Assembly: GCF_002994635.1 (NCBI RefSeq)
Contig: NZ_PVNL01000057.1
Span: forward strand, 229,333 to 293,332
Length of the DNA: 64,000 nucleotides
Direction of reading: 5' to 3'
DNA from: Enhygromyxa salina
Lineage (GTDB): Bacteria > Myxococcota_A > Polyangia > Nannocystales > Nannocystaceae
The position numbers were made by a program, and so were the translations under genes. Of this stretch, positions 28,711-36,318 are shown one piece after another. Under the pieces are notes generated by a model, which was not told the origin of the DNA, did no database searches, and saw only the letters and a list, made by a program, of their open reading frames with translations. Within the stretch, counting starts at the first letter, position 1, and each line of letters starts with the position of its first letter.

Positions 28711-29655
28711 TCACCCGGAGGGCGGTCGCGCATCGGCCGCTGCCAGCGACATGAACTGCCGGCACGCATTTGCGAGGCAGCTGCGCGGGGCCAACTCGAG
28801 ACAGTCAGCGAACGCGTCGCTGGCGCCCTGCCCGTGGCCCAGGCGCATCCGAGCGATCCCGGCGACCCGGTGGGCGTCCTGAATCGGACAGCGCTCGTCA
28901 TCGATCACCCGCTGGGCCTCCTCGAGGGCCTGCTCGGTCATGTCGAAGTCCAGGTAGACCTGCGCGAGCCGGTAGCGACCCACGCAGTAGTCGGGGTTCA
29001 TCAGCACCGACTGGCGCAGCTCGGTCATCGCCTGGACCAGGTCGCCCTGCTCGTAGAACGCCCAACCGAGGTTGGCCAGCGCCGAGTACTTCTCCGTGTA
29101 GAACTGAGTTCCAAGCGCGAGCTCGAGCTCCGAGCGGGCTCGCTCGTGATCGTGGAAGTACAGCGAGATCACGGCCATCGAGTTGAAGGCCCGTCCAAGG
29201 CTCGGATCATTCTCGCCGTACGACGCGGCCGCCTTGGTGAACGACTCGTGCGCCGCCCGATGCAGCTCGTCGGCTCGCAGCCGCTGCTCGTCCGCCGCCT
29301 GGTCGGTCAGGCACATCTCCGACTCGATGAACTCGATGATCATGCGGCCCTCGTGGAGCTTGATCAGGCCCATCAAGTAGTGCGCGTTGCCGTGATCGGG
29401 GATCGCCTCGAGCGCGAACTCCAGCTGCTTCTTGGCGTCGTCGAACGAGCCGGTCTGGGCCGAGCCCAGCGCGATCTCATAATGGTTGTCGGCCGAGTCG
29501 CGCAGCTGCTCGGGGCTGCGCTTGTCATCGTGAGCGCACCCCAGGGTCACGGCGGCCCACAATGCCAGACCCAGGACGCCCAGGGCCCGGTGTCGGACGC
29601 GCGGGGTCGGCTCTGGGTGGGGGATGCCGGCCAAGACGTGGGGTCGCAATTGCAT
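28711..29655 (-). CDS. TPR lipoprotein, Tgl/PilF-like
   Basis: 314 residues. A lipoprotein signal ends in AVTLGC. About six TPR repeats follow, for example HYLMGLIKLHEG, RAFNSMAVISLYF, ALANLGWAFYEQGDL and YRLAQVYLDF. Tgl and PilF are outer-membrane lipoproteins that assemble the type IV pilus secretin PilQ. Position next to a RodZ-like gene supports this, although other TPR lipoproteins look similar. ATG at 29655 gives a rather long 30-residue n-region; a shorter start is possible. Confidence 0.75.
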   Translation of the reverse strand: MQLRPHVLAGIPHPEPTPRVRHRALGVLGLALWAAVTLGCAHDDKRSPEQLRDSADNHYEIALGSAQTGSFDDAKKQLEFALEAIPDHGNAHYLMGLIKLHEGRMIIEFIESEMCLTDQAADEQRLRADELHRAAHESFTKAAASYGENDPSLGRAFNSMAVISLYFHDHERARSELELALGTQFYTEKYSALANLGWAFYEQGDLVQAMTELRQSVLMNPDYCVGRYRLAQVYLDFDMTEQALEEAQRVIDDERCPIQDAHRVAGIARMRLGHGQGASDAFADCLELAPRSCLANACRQFMSLAAADARPPSG

Positions 29656-29750
29656 CGTCGCCGACGCTAGCAGCGAGCCCCCGCGGCCCCAAAGAAACCG
29701 ACAAATGCGGGGTGGACCTGGTGGAACTACCCCCCTACCCTGCCCGGCGC

Positions 29751-30731
29751 ATGCGCGTTCACGTGCTCCATCACGGCCGCTGCTTCGACGGTGCCGCCTC
29801 TGCGGCGCTGTTCGGGGCGTTCATGCGGGCGCGCCATGGCTCGCAGATCGAGCTGGTCCACCTGCCCAAGCATCACCGCCGCGGGGACCCGTTCCAAGAC
29901 ACCGACTTCGCGGGGGCCGACGAGGCCGCCGTCGTCGACTTCCGCTACACCCAGCACCCGCAGCTGACCTGGTACTTCGACCACCATCGCTCGGCGTTCC
30001 AGCTGCCGGGCGACCGCGCCCACTTCGAGGCGCACCCCCAGCACGGGCTCCAGCGCTTTCATGATCCGGCCGCGCCCAGCTGCACCGGGTACCTCGCCAA
30101 GATCGCCGGCGAGCAGTTTGGGTTCGACAGCTCGGGGTGCGCCGAGCTGATCCGGTGGGCCGAGATCATCGACTCGGCCGGTTTTCCCAGCCCCGAGGCC
30201 GCGGTGCTCTACCAGGACCCGGCCATGCACCTCGCGGCGTGGATCCAGACCGCCGACGATCCCCAGGCGATCGCGACCTTCATCGAGGAGCTCATCGTCA
30301 CCCCGCTCGCGACCTTGGCCCAGGCCGAGTGGGTCCGCGAGATCGTCGAGCCGCGGCTGATCGCCCACCGCCAGGACATCGAGCTGATCCGCCGGATCGG
30401 CCGGACCGAGGCCGGCGTGTTCTCCTATGATCTGCTCGACGAGGATCCCCGGATCCTCAGCCACTTCATCCCCTACTACCTGGCTCCGGGCGCGCACTAC
30501 AGCCTGGGGGTCTACGCCCACCCCGACGGGGATCTGCGCCTGTCCGTCGGCTTCAACCCTTGGTTCGAGCGCGGGCTCCGGACCCACGACCTGGCCCAGC
30601 TGTGCGAGCGGCACGGGGGCGGCGGGCATCCGTTCGTCGCGGGGGCCTCGTTTGATCTGGACCAGGTCGACCAGCTGCGGGCCGCGCAGGCGGACATCCT
30701 GGCGACCCTCCGGGATCCTGCGATCTCGTGA
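29751..30731 (+). CDS. DHH-family phosphoesterase
   Basis: 326 residues. Motif I is in HGRCFDGAASA, motif II DFRYT, the DHH motif is in WYFDHHRSAF, and the C-terminal DHHA1 motif is GGGGHPFVAG. These place it in the DHH/DHHA1 family (oligoribonuclease NrnA-like, cyclic dinucleotide or 3',5'-nucleotide phosphodiesterases), using Mn2+. Codons upstream of 29751 are unlike coding sequence, so I take this ATG. It overlaps the next gene at TGATG (30729-30733). The exact substrate is not deducible. Confidence 0.85.
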   Translation: MRVHVLHHGRCFDGAASAALFGAFMRARHGSQIELVHLPKHHRRGDPFQDTDFAGADEAAVVDFRYTQHPQLTWYFDHHRSAFQLPGDRAHFEAHPQHGLQRFHDPAAPSCTGYLAKIAGEQFGFDSSGCAELIRWAEIIDSAGFPSPEAAVLYQDPAMHLAAWIQTADDPQAIATFIEELIVTPLATLAQAEWVREIVEPRLIAHRQDIELIRRIGRTEAGVFSYDLLDEDPRILSHFIPYYLAPGAHYSLGVYAHPDGDLRLSVGFNPWFERGLRTHDLAQLCERHGGGGHPFVAGASFDLDQVDQLRAAQADILATLRDPAIS

Positions 30732-31246
30732 TGTCGGGCTCGGATCACCTCGTCCAGCTGCGCGCCCGCGTGGACCAGCATTTTGAGCAGGCCGTGGCGC
30801 GCAGCCCCGACAGCTTCGCGTGTCGGGCGGGGTGTGACCGGTGCTGCGGTCAGCGGTTCAGCGTGTTCGAGGTCGAGGCGGCGCCGATCCGCGCCGCGCT
30901 CGCGCAGCTTGCCAGCGCGGATCCGCCGCTGCGAGAGCGGATCCGTGAGCAAGGTCGAGATCTCGAGTCGAGCAGCTGCGCGCTGCTCGTCGATGGGCGG
31001 TGCAGCGTGTACGAGCAGCGCCCGATGATCTGTCGCTCGCACGGGCTGCCGGTCGCCGTTGCCGACCCTGAGCGGGTCGATGGGCCGCTGCGCGTGGATC
31101 ACTGCCCGCTCAACTTCGTCGAGTCGAGCCCGCCGCGGGCCAGCGTGTTGATCCTCGACGCCGTGAACCGGCCGCTCGCGGTGATCGCCGAGCTGAGCGC
31201 CCCCGGTCAGCCACGCGTCGCGCTGGCGGACCTGGCTGGGTCGTAG
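30731..31246 (+). CDS. YkgJ-family cysteine-cluster protein
   Basis: 171 residues. An N-terminal CRAGCDRCCGQRF motif and later Cys residues (SSSCALLVDGRC, MICRSHG, DHCPLNF) match the Fe-S or zinc-binding CxxxCxxCC family (UPF0153/YkgJ). The start ATG overlaps the DHH gene's stop, with an in-frame GTG one codon earlier, so the two are coupled. The family is conserved but has no established reaction. A half REP-like element begins nine bases after the stop. Confidence 0.85.
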   Translation: MSGSDHLVQLRARVDQHFEQAVARSPDSFACRAGCDRCCGQRFSVFEVEAAPIRAALAQLASADPPLRERIREQGRDLESSSCALLVDGRCSVYEQRPMICRSHGLPVAVADPERVDGPLRVDHCPLNFVESSPPRASVLILDAVNRPLAVIAELSAPGQPRVALADLAGS

Positions 31247-31254
31247 GGCGCGTC

Positions 31255-31276
31255 GTTTTCAGCTCGGGCCAGGCTG
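31255..31276 (-). repeat. half REP-like element behind a stop codon
   Basis: The sequence from GTTTTCAGCTCGGGCC to GGCT matches one arm of the 73-bp element, in the orientation that leads out of a coding region, as it does behind the rodZ-like gene. The second arm is missing. Confidence 0.55.
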
Positions 31277-31344
31277 TTTTGACCGAAAGGATCCTCGTCC
31301 GAGTGCAATGAACACTTGGGACGCTTGGAAACCAGGAGGTCAGG

Positions 31345-31419
31345 ATGCGAGGAGCGAGCTGGAAAATTTGGATCGCCGCGATGGTGCTCGGGGTGCTGCA
31401 CGTCGCGCTGGCTGGGTGA
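31345..31419 (+). CDS. candidate 24-residue membrane peptide
   Basis: A strong Shine-Dalgarno AGGAGGT (31334-31340) precedes the ATG at 31345. The peptide (MRGASWKIWIAAMVLGVLHV...) is one hydrophobic helix after a basic start and ends at TGA 31417-31419. The same frame continues after the TGA for 41 more codons, with three Cys in the first 13, up to TAA 31543-31545. It could be a leader peptide, a tiny membrane protein or a broken gene. Nothing identifies a function. Confidence 0.4.
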   Translation: MRGASWKIWIAAMVLGVLHVALAG

Positions 31420-31519
31420 GCGGGCGTGATCGCCGTGGCCTGTGGATCCTGTGAGAATGACGCCCAGTGCCCGCTGTCGGGGCGATCGGGGGAATTTTTG
31501 CTCAATTTCGATCTGGGTC

Positions 31520-31548
31520 TTGACCGGGCCCTCGCTTGCAACTAAATA
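31520..31548 (+). promoter_or_regulatory. sigma-70-type promoter of tRNA-fMet
   Basis: TTGACC (31520-31525), an exact 17-bp spacer, and TAAATA (31543-31548) form a near-consensus promoter that ends 30 bp before the tRNA. Confidence 0.75.
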
Positions 31549-31577
31549 CCGCTTCCCGCGGCACTCGCCGCGTCCAC

Positions 31578-31651
31578 TGCGGGGTGGAGCAGCCAGGTAG
31601 CTCGCCGGGCTCATAACCCGGAGGCCACAGGTTCAAATCCTGTCCCCGCTA
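31578..31651 (+). tRNA. initiator tRNA-fMet (CAT)
   Basis: The cloverleaf is complete: acceptor GCGGGG (31579-31584) pairs with CCCCGC (31644-31649), the D-arm carries GGTAGCTC, the anticodon loop is CTCATAA with CAT at 31611-31613, and the T-arm carries GTTCAAATC. Initiator hallmarks are present: bases 1 and 72 do not pair (T and T) and the anticodon stem ends in three G-C pairs (GGG/CCC). CCA is not encoded. It has its own promoter and terminator and marks the edge of an accessory patch. Confidence 0.95.
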
Positions 31652-31659
31652 CTCACTGA

Positions 31660-31691
31660 AGGGCTCGCAGATAACCTCTGCGGGCCCTTTT
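31660..31691 (+). terminator. intrinsic terminator of tRNA-fMet
   Basis: AGGGCTCGCAGA (31660-31671) pairs with TCTGCGGGCCCT (31677-31688) with one G-T wobble, and four T residues follow (31688-31691). Confidence 0.85.
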
Positions 31692-31823
31692 CCTAATTCA
31701 TGCTCCGGGCGGTGGCGCGGGTTCCGTAGAAGGTCTCGAGCGCCGCGATGCCCCGGGTGCATGTAAACGCAGCGTCGTGGTGAGCGACGGTCGTCACCGA
31801 ACAGACGAGTCTCCGTAGCGTCA

Positions 31824-31955
31824 CTACGTCGGTGACCCGGGATAGCGGGCGTCGATTAGCACTTCGGCGTGCGGAACGACTCGACCAGCTTTCACATCCG
31901 CGAGCCCGCGCTCGATCATCGCCACGACATCAGCGTCATACGCGCTGTCACTCAC
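31824..31955 (-). CDS. small antitoxin-like protein, copy 2
   Basis: 43 residues from a GTG at 31955 that overlaps the stop of the gene in front (GTGAGTGA). The core (MIERGLADVKAGRVVPHAEV) is nearly the same as the C-terminus of the protein at 32614-33006 and has the VPHxEV ending common in type II antitoxins. No toxin gene is recognisable next to it. It is probably an antitoxin or a relic of one. Confidence 0.5.
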   Translation of the reverse strand: MSDSAYDADVVAMIERGLADVKAGRVVPHAEVLIDARYPGSPT

Positions 31956-32100
31956 GGGCTTCCTCGAACTCCACCGGGATGCTCTCGCCACGCCGGATCG
32001 CCGCGAGCCGCCGCTGCGCTTCCGCGAGCCAGGCTGCTTCGATCTCCTCCGGCGGAGAGCCGTCACCGATGCTGTCGGCGAGAATCGCAGCGAGCGTCAC
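31948..32100 (-). pseudogene. N-terminally truncated addiction-module component (PF09720-like), copy 2
   Basis: From a GTG at 32100 the frame encodes about 50 residues, including AAILADSIGDGSPPEEIEAA and WLAEAQRRLAAIRRGE, characteristic of the 'putative addiction module component' family. Homology continues a few codons upstream (ASDRER) and then hits a stop, so the usual N-terminus is missing. The break lies within about 10 bp of an 11-base match to the T-arm of tRNA-fMet. It could still be a short functional gene. Confidence 0.5.
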
Positions 32101-32324
32101 TCGCTCACGATCGGATGCATTTCAAATCCTGGTGATGAAGGTGTGCCGCCGGCGGTGCACCTGGCCATCGGTCCCGGGCTTGTCGAGTCCGGCGCGACGC
32201 TCGTGCTCGCGCACCCGCGCGGCGTGAAAGCTGCTCGCGTGCTCGAGGTCGTCGTCACCGTCGCCTTCATGAACGTCGCTCGGCGAGTAGGCATGGCGAT
32301 CTCGACGGCGCCAACGCAATCACG

Positions 32325-32522
32325 TCAGCTATCCGCCTTCGTCACCGATCGAATCTCGGCCAGAATCTCGCGCAGTGTTCCTTGAATCTGGCTCTGCTGC
32401 GCCGCCTGACGCTCGAGTAGAGCGGGCAGCTTGATGACCACGACGATGGCCGTGATGACCAGCGCGATGAAGACGAGGTTTAGCAGTAGGCCGATCAGAG
32501 CAACGGTGCTTTCAGCGAGCAT
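32325..32522 (-). CDS. small single-pass membrane protein with coiled-coil tail
   Basis: 65 residues. An N-terminal hydrophobic helix (TVALIGLLLNLVFIALVITA, continuing IVVVI) is followed by an amphipathic, Gln/Glu-rich helix (LPALLERQAAQQSQIQGTLR). The ATG at 32522 starts directly before the helix; longer versions add low-quality sequence. It lies in the accessory patch between two antitoxin-like copies. Size and shape would suit a phage or toxin-antitoxin membrane protein, but I cannot assign a family. Confidence 0.5.
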   Translation of the reverse strand: MLAESTVALIGLLLNLVFIALVITAIVVVIKLPALLERQAAQQSQIQGTLREILAEIRSVTKADS

Positions 32523-32613
32523 GCCCAACCATACTGGAGATCTCGCCGCGGAAGTCGGCACGCCCCCGACCGTCCCGGCGCGCGCAGACTGGACGCGTCG
32601 GGCCAGACGCGCT

Positions 32614-33006
32614 TCACTTCTTCGAACCGTAGCGAGCTTCGAGCCGCGCCATGACTTCAGCGTGCGGGACCACGCGCCCGGCTTCGACGTCTGCGAGCCC
32701 GCGCTCAATCTTGGCGATCACCCGGTCGCGCTCGGCGTCGTCGCTCGTGGGTCGGGCCTCAGAGATGCGGTGGGATCGTAGCGTCGCCATGACAGAGCCG
32801 TGCTCCACAGACCGGTGTGTACGAGGAGAGAGCGGGCGCAGCCGCGCCATCATCTCCTCGGAGTCGACCAGCCCAAGCTCGCCCTGGTCGATCGCTTCCG
32901 CGCGGCGCTTCGCCTCGGCGACCCAAGCCGCCTCGATCTCTTTGGACGAGGAGCCGTCGCCGATGCTGTCGACCAGAATCTTGCTGCCATTTGCCGTGAC
33001 TCCCAC
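32614..33006 (-). CDS. addiction-module (antitoxin-like) protein, two domains in one frame, copy 1
   Basis: 130 residues. The first half (ILVDSIGDGSSSKEIEAAWV, then AEAKRRAEAIDQGELGLVDS and EEMMARL) matches the C-terminal part of the PF09720 antitoxin family. The second half (MIAK-type core IERGLADVEAGRVVPHAEVM, then ARLEARYGSKK) matches the small protein at 31824-31955. An ATG at 32790 could start the second half alone, so this may be a fusion of two genes that are separate in the other copy. Start GTG 33006. No adjacent RelE/ParE-type toxin is evident, so the unit may be an orphan. Confidence 0.6.
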   Translation of the reverse strand: MGVTANGSKILVDSIGDGSSSKEIEAAWVAEAKRRAEAIDQGELGLVDSEEMMARLRPLSPRTHRSVEHGSVMATLRSHRISEARPTSDDAERDRVIAKIERGLADVEAGRVVPHAEVMARLEARYGSKK

Positions 33007-33017
33007 GAAGCTGGCTC

Positions 33018-34172
33018 CTACTCCGACGTGTCCTCAGCTGGCACGACCCTCAGATTCCGCGGGCTGAACAGTCGGTACTGGCGACCCTCCTTGCCGAGCT
33101 CTCCCACGACACTCACTTTGAGATCATGAGTGTGCGCGAGGCCGGCCGTCTTGTATTGGCCCGGCGGGAGTCCGACCAGCACTTTCAGAATCTGCCGGTC
33201 GATGGTGGCTGCGATCGTGATGTCGCCTTCGTTCGCTTCGACTCCACGCGCTAGCTTGATGATGTAGCCCTCCAATTCGAAGTCTTCGCGGGCCTGCGTT
33301 TCGGCCAAGAAGTCCGCCGCCTGCCCGAGCACGTCGAGATCCGAGTTCTGGAAGAGCACGGGCTCCGCCGCGGGACGGGGAGCTGACAGTCCCCAAGCAA
33401 CGGAGACTTCGACCCCTCCGTCAGACGCGTCGCCGTTGGTGACCGACAGTGCGCGACACAGTTCGACGCTCACGCCCTGCTCGACCGCATCGCGAAAGGG
33501 GTCCAAGGTCTCGGAGATGATCGAGTTCACCAGAGCGCGGCGCGCCGCGCTGAGGGCAGTCAGCAGCGACGACGTGACCCGCCGACCAAATGGTTCGGGT
33601 TGTGTCGGCGCTCCGAACAGGAAGCTCCCCTGGGTGCCGCCGACCTGCGGGGGCAACGGGACCAGCACACGGACGACGAAGCTCCCAGGTTCCGTCTGCC
33701 CAAACATGGCTTCACGCAGAAACTTCGTTACTTTGTTTGAGCGTCGCCCCGAGTAGCTGGGCTTCGGAACCGAAGATGCGGCGAGCGACGCGGCCACCAT
33801 CAGATTCTGCGCCACGGTGAAAAGCGCCGTTCCGTCGGCGAGCGGCAACGCGGCATCTTCGCGGCCCGTCCGCCGCACGCGAACGACATCAGTGCGATAT
33901 TCTCGCAGATCGGCGAGCACCTGGTGAGCAGGTCGCCGTTCAACCTCGCCTATGATGTTCACCAGCCGGGCGACTTGCCATCCAAAATCTGGTGCTTCGG
34001 CCAACAACGGCACCTGAGCCTCAGCGCCGCCCCGAGCCATGAGGATAGCGACGGGAAAATTGCCGTGGCGAAACTCGTGTTCCTGAGTCCATCCGTGCGC
34101 GCGCAAGTAGCCGACAAGCGCGCTGGGCTCGACTGGGCGACCATGTCGGATATCGGATGCCGAGATCTTCAA
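33018..34172 (-). CDS. uncharacterised protein, partner of a DUF4365-like gene
   Basis: 384 residues from a TTG at 34172. I chose this start because GGAGAG lies five bases upstream and the TTG overlaps the preceding stop (TTGA). The N-terminus reads like a small N-domain (SALVGYLRAHGW) with LADLREYRTDVVRVR after it. A central block has GRRSNKVTKFLREAMFGQTE followed by PGSFVVRVLVP. The C-terminal half is alpha/beta and contains an RQILKVLVGLPPGQY segment. From memory the central block recurs in uncharacterised proteins of actinobacteria and proteobacteria, but I cannot name a domain. Base composition is less GC-rich than flanking genes, suggesting transfer. It is probably expressed and functioning with the DUF4365-like protein. 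Confidence 0.7.
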   Translation of the reverse strand: MKISASDIRHGRPVEPSALVGYLRAHGWTQEHEFRHGNFPVAILMARGGAEAQVPLLAEAPDFGWQVARLVNIIGEVERRPAHQVLADLREYRTDVVRVRRTGREDAALPLADGTALFTVAQNLMVAASLAASSVPKPSYSGRRSNKVTKFLREAMFGQTEPGSFVVRVLVPLPPQVGGTQGSFLFGAPTQPEPFGRRVTSSLLTALSAARRALVNSIISETLDPFRDAVEQGVSVELCRALSVTNGDASDGGVEVSVAWGLSAPRPAAEPVLFQNSDLDVLGQAADFLAETQAREDFELEGYIIKLARGVEANEGDITIAATIDRQILKVLVGLPPGQYKTAGLAHTHDLKVSVVGELGKEGRQYRLFSPRNLRVVPAEDTSE

Positions 34173-34687
34173 GTCAGCTCTCCGTGCGCAACCCTGTACA
34201 TCAGCTGCGTCAACGACTCGGGAGAGAAGAACTCGGTCATGGTGACGGTGACGTTGTCGGCGTTGGAGGTGGGCGGCTCCCCCCGCAGGTTCTTCCAATA
34301 CGCGACCCGTCGGAGAATCAGACTCTTTTCGCTCCATTTCAGCCGACTCGACCACTGCCTAGGGACGTAGAGCACGACAAGGACTGCGGGAGTGATCCGG
34401 CCAGGATCTCGAAGGTCATTGTAGTTCTTGATCGAGATTGGGAACTTGAGCGCGCCATCCTTTGGAGCGGCGACGCAAGAGCACTTCACCTGAAGCGCCA
34501 CGCTGGGCGACCTTCCCGCTGCGACCTGCCCGTTCCATTTCACGTTGCCCGTCGCCATGACAAGCAAGTCTACGCTGTCGTAGTCATCGTCAAGCGACTG
34601 AACTGAAAAGCCGGCGGCAGCAGCGACGGCCCGAACGTACGCCAGAGAGAAGTTCTCTTGGAGTTGTGTCTCGGGCAGGTTGGCCAC
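34169..34687 (-). CDS. DUF4365-like protein, probable PD-(D/E)xK nuclease fold
   Basis: 172 residues. The N-terminal helix carries Glu (QENFSLAYVRAVAAAAGF), followed by DDDYDSVDLLV and VALQVKCS. This gives the E...D...QxK pattern of restriction-endonuclease-like folds. The C-terminal half (ISIKNYNDLR, ITPAVLVVLYVP, LILRRVAYWKNLRG) fits the DUF4365 family closely. Start GTG 34687 has no clear ribosome binding site. An AAGGAGGA with GTG-ATG lies 160 bp upstream in another frame. The stop overlaps the TTG of the next gene by four bases. DUF4365 proteins often occur in accessory and defence-rich regions; nuclease action here is inference. Confidence 0.75.
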   Translation of the reverse strand: MANLPETQLQENFSLAYVRAVAAAAGFSVQSLDDDYDSVDLLVMATGNVKWNGQVAAGRSPSVALQVKCSCVAAPKDGALKFPISIKNYNDLRDPGRITPAVLVVLYVPRQWSSRLKWSEKSLILRRVAYWKNLRGEPPTSNADNVTVTMTEFFSPESLTQLMYRVAHGELT

Positions 34688-35007
34688 CGCCAGACTCTAC
34701 CAAACCCAGATCTCACCACGCGTTTGCCTGGCGCTCGCGCGATCGCAGTCTTGATCTCCGACAGATGCCGAGTGCCGCCGCTGCCGCCACGCCGCCAGAC
34801 ACCGCCGTCTGGCGCCGGCCCGGCACGTACGCTGGATGACATCACGCAAATCCTCCTTCACGCCCGTATTCGGGCACGCGGATCCTAGCGATCGAATCGC
34901 AGCGCGAGCTCGGCTCGCTCCGACTCAGGCAACCGCATGGCCGCCTCGAGCACACGGTTGGCCTCATCCACCACGTCCCCAGGATACCCCCTGCCCCGCA
35001 CCCCGGC
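34688..35007. other. intergenic region with an unattached strong ribosome binding site (minus strand)
   Basis: On the minus strand AAGGAGGA (34851-34858) sits five bases before GTG-ATG (34840-34845), and a GCCCG-loop-CGGGC hairpin (34862-34875) lies just ahead of it. The frame it opens runs 91 codons to 34570, but it overlaps the DUF4365-like gene out of frame and its later part has no coding character. The rest of the interval shows nothing recognisable. Confidence 0.45.
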
Positions 35008-36318
35008 TCACGCAACGTCGTCGTCGTCGTCGCTGACCGCGTCGCCGGCGACCCCGCCGCGGCCGCGTCGGGTGCTCTGCACCTGTCGCCGCCGCGCGAC
35101 CACCAGCTCGTCGCCGCCACCAACATCTTTGCGATACCCAAACATCCGCAGCACCTGCTTGACCACGGGCCGATTGGCGACGCGCCCGACCCGGAGTTCG
35201 TCCCCACCCGCGACCAGGTCAGCCTCGACGTCGACCCCCGGCAAGTACGACAGCAACCCGTCGACCTTGAGCTTGCGCAGCGCCGCCGACAGCTGCAGCT
35301 GCGCGGGGCCGAGATCGCGGGCGACAAAGAACCCATCCTCGCCGAGCCCCTGGTAGAGCGGCATCAAGATCCGCCCAGCCGAGGGCGAGTCGACCTCGCC
35401 GCTGCGATCGATCGCCAATCGCTGCCCCCGTCCGATCCCCTGAAAATTATAGAAGCCCGGATCCATGCGGAACTCGTCCGCGGGGGTGATCGGGTGGCGA
35501 TAGACGATCTCGACCGCGCGCGGCAGACCGGCCGCCGCCTGGGCCAGCCTGGCTTCGAAGCGGCCGATCTCGGGCACGTCCGCGCGCGCGACCAGACCCG
35601 CGGACACCAGCGAGATCCAGATCGCGGCGACGTTGTTCTCGACCGTGCGCGGATCCTCGTGCTGCCCGGCCTCGAACCCGACGGCGATGTGGCCCCGGTC
35701 GGCGAGGTAGCCGAGCAGCGTGCCCTCGACGGCCTCCTCGAGCCCGAAGATGATCGGGACCCGCAGCTCGTAGGCGATCGGCCGGTTGCGCAGGGTGTCG
35801 GCGACGACCGAGAACGGCGGGCCCTCGGCCGAGAAGCTGTGCAGATCCATGACCACCAGCGGGTGATCGAAGGTCTCGTCGAGCCGGTCGAAGATGTTCA
35901 GCAGCTCGCGCTGCTCGATGTCCTCCGTCGACTCGTCAGCGTGGGCCGTGTCCCGCAGCCGCGCGAGGTGCTCGGGGAACCACCGCCGGTTGAGGTCCCG
36001 GGTCATGTAGCGGACGTTCTGCGAGAGCGCGCGCAGGTTCCCGGCCAGCCCCAACACCCGCCCGCGCACGAGCACTCGACGCTGGCGCAGCTCGTTGAGC
36101 ACCCGCTCGACGGCGATGACCCCGGCCGGCTCGTTGCCGTGGATCCCACCCACGACGACCATGGTGGGCCCCGGCCGCTGTCCCTCGTGTGAGCCGATCC
36201 AGCGGCGGGTCAGCGTCGCGCCCTCGGGCGGCCACTTGGACCCGGACGGGGCGGCAGCACCACCACCACCGCTGCGTCGATCAGCCTCGGACCTGTCCCG
36301 CCCCCCGCTATTGAGCAC
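35008..36318 (-). CDS. AspA/AstE-like zinc deacylase (M14 superfamily)
   Basis: 436 residues. The core (about 50-270) has GGIHGNEPAGV (zinc HxxE), NLRALSQNVRYMTRDLNR, VVMDLHSF (third zinc His) and VGFEAGQHED (catalytic Glu), as in succinylglutamate desuccinylase and aspartoacylase. These hydrolyse N-acyl amino acids. The C-terminal part ends in a basic and then Asp-rich tail (DDDDD). GTG at 36318 immediately follows the stop of the GCS2-CBS gene (TGAGTG), so the two form an operon. Family-level assignment is firm; the acyl substrate is unknown and may relate to the neighbour's amide product. Confidence 0.85.
   Translation of the reverse strand: MLNSGGRDRSEADRRSGGGGAAAPSGSKWPPEGATLTRRWIGSHEGQRPGPTMVVVGGIHGNEPAGVIAVERVLNELRQRRVLVRGRVLGLAGNLRALSQNVRYMTRDLNRRWFPEHLARLRDTAHADESTEDIEQRELLNIFDRLDETFDHPLVVMDLHSFSAEGPPFSVVADTLRNRPIAYELRVPIIFGLEEAVEGTLLGYLADRGHIAVGFEAGQHEDPRTVENNVAAIWISLVSAGLVARADVPEIGRFEARLAQAAAGLPRAVEIVYRHPITPADEFRMDPGFYNFQGIGRGQRLAIDRSGEVDSPSAGRILMPLYQGLGEDGFFVARDLGPAQLQLSAALRKLKVDGLLSYLPGVDVEADLVAGGDELRVGRVANRPVVKQVLRMFGYRKDVGGGDELVVARRRQVQSTRRGRGGVAGDAVSDDDDDVA

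Noticed and set aside
31417..31443. Selenocysteine recoding of the TGA at 31417
   Set aside because: Only a 4-bp stem (GGCG-TGAT-CGCC) follows the TGA, too weak for a bacterial SECIS, and the continuation overlaps the tRNA promoter. Kept only as a low-interest finding on the ORF.
32143..32385. Plus-strand 80-codon frame in the accessory patch, faintly like an alkylhydroperoxidase-type helix
   Set aside because: No catalytic Cys, no ribosome binding site, and it overlaps the minus-strand membrane protein gene. The resemblance is too slight.
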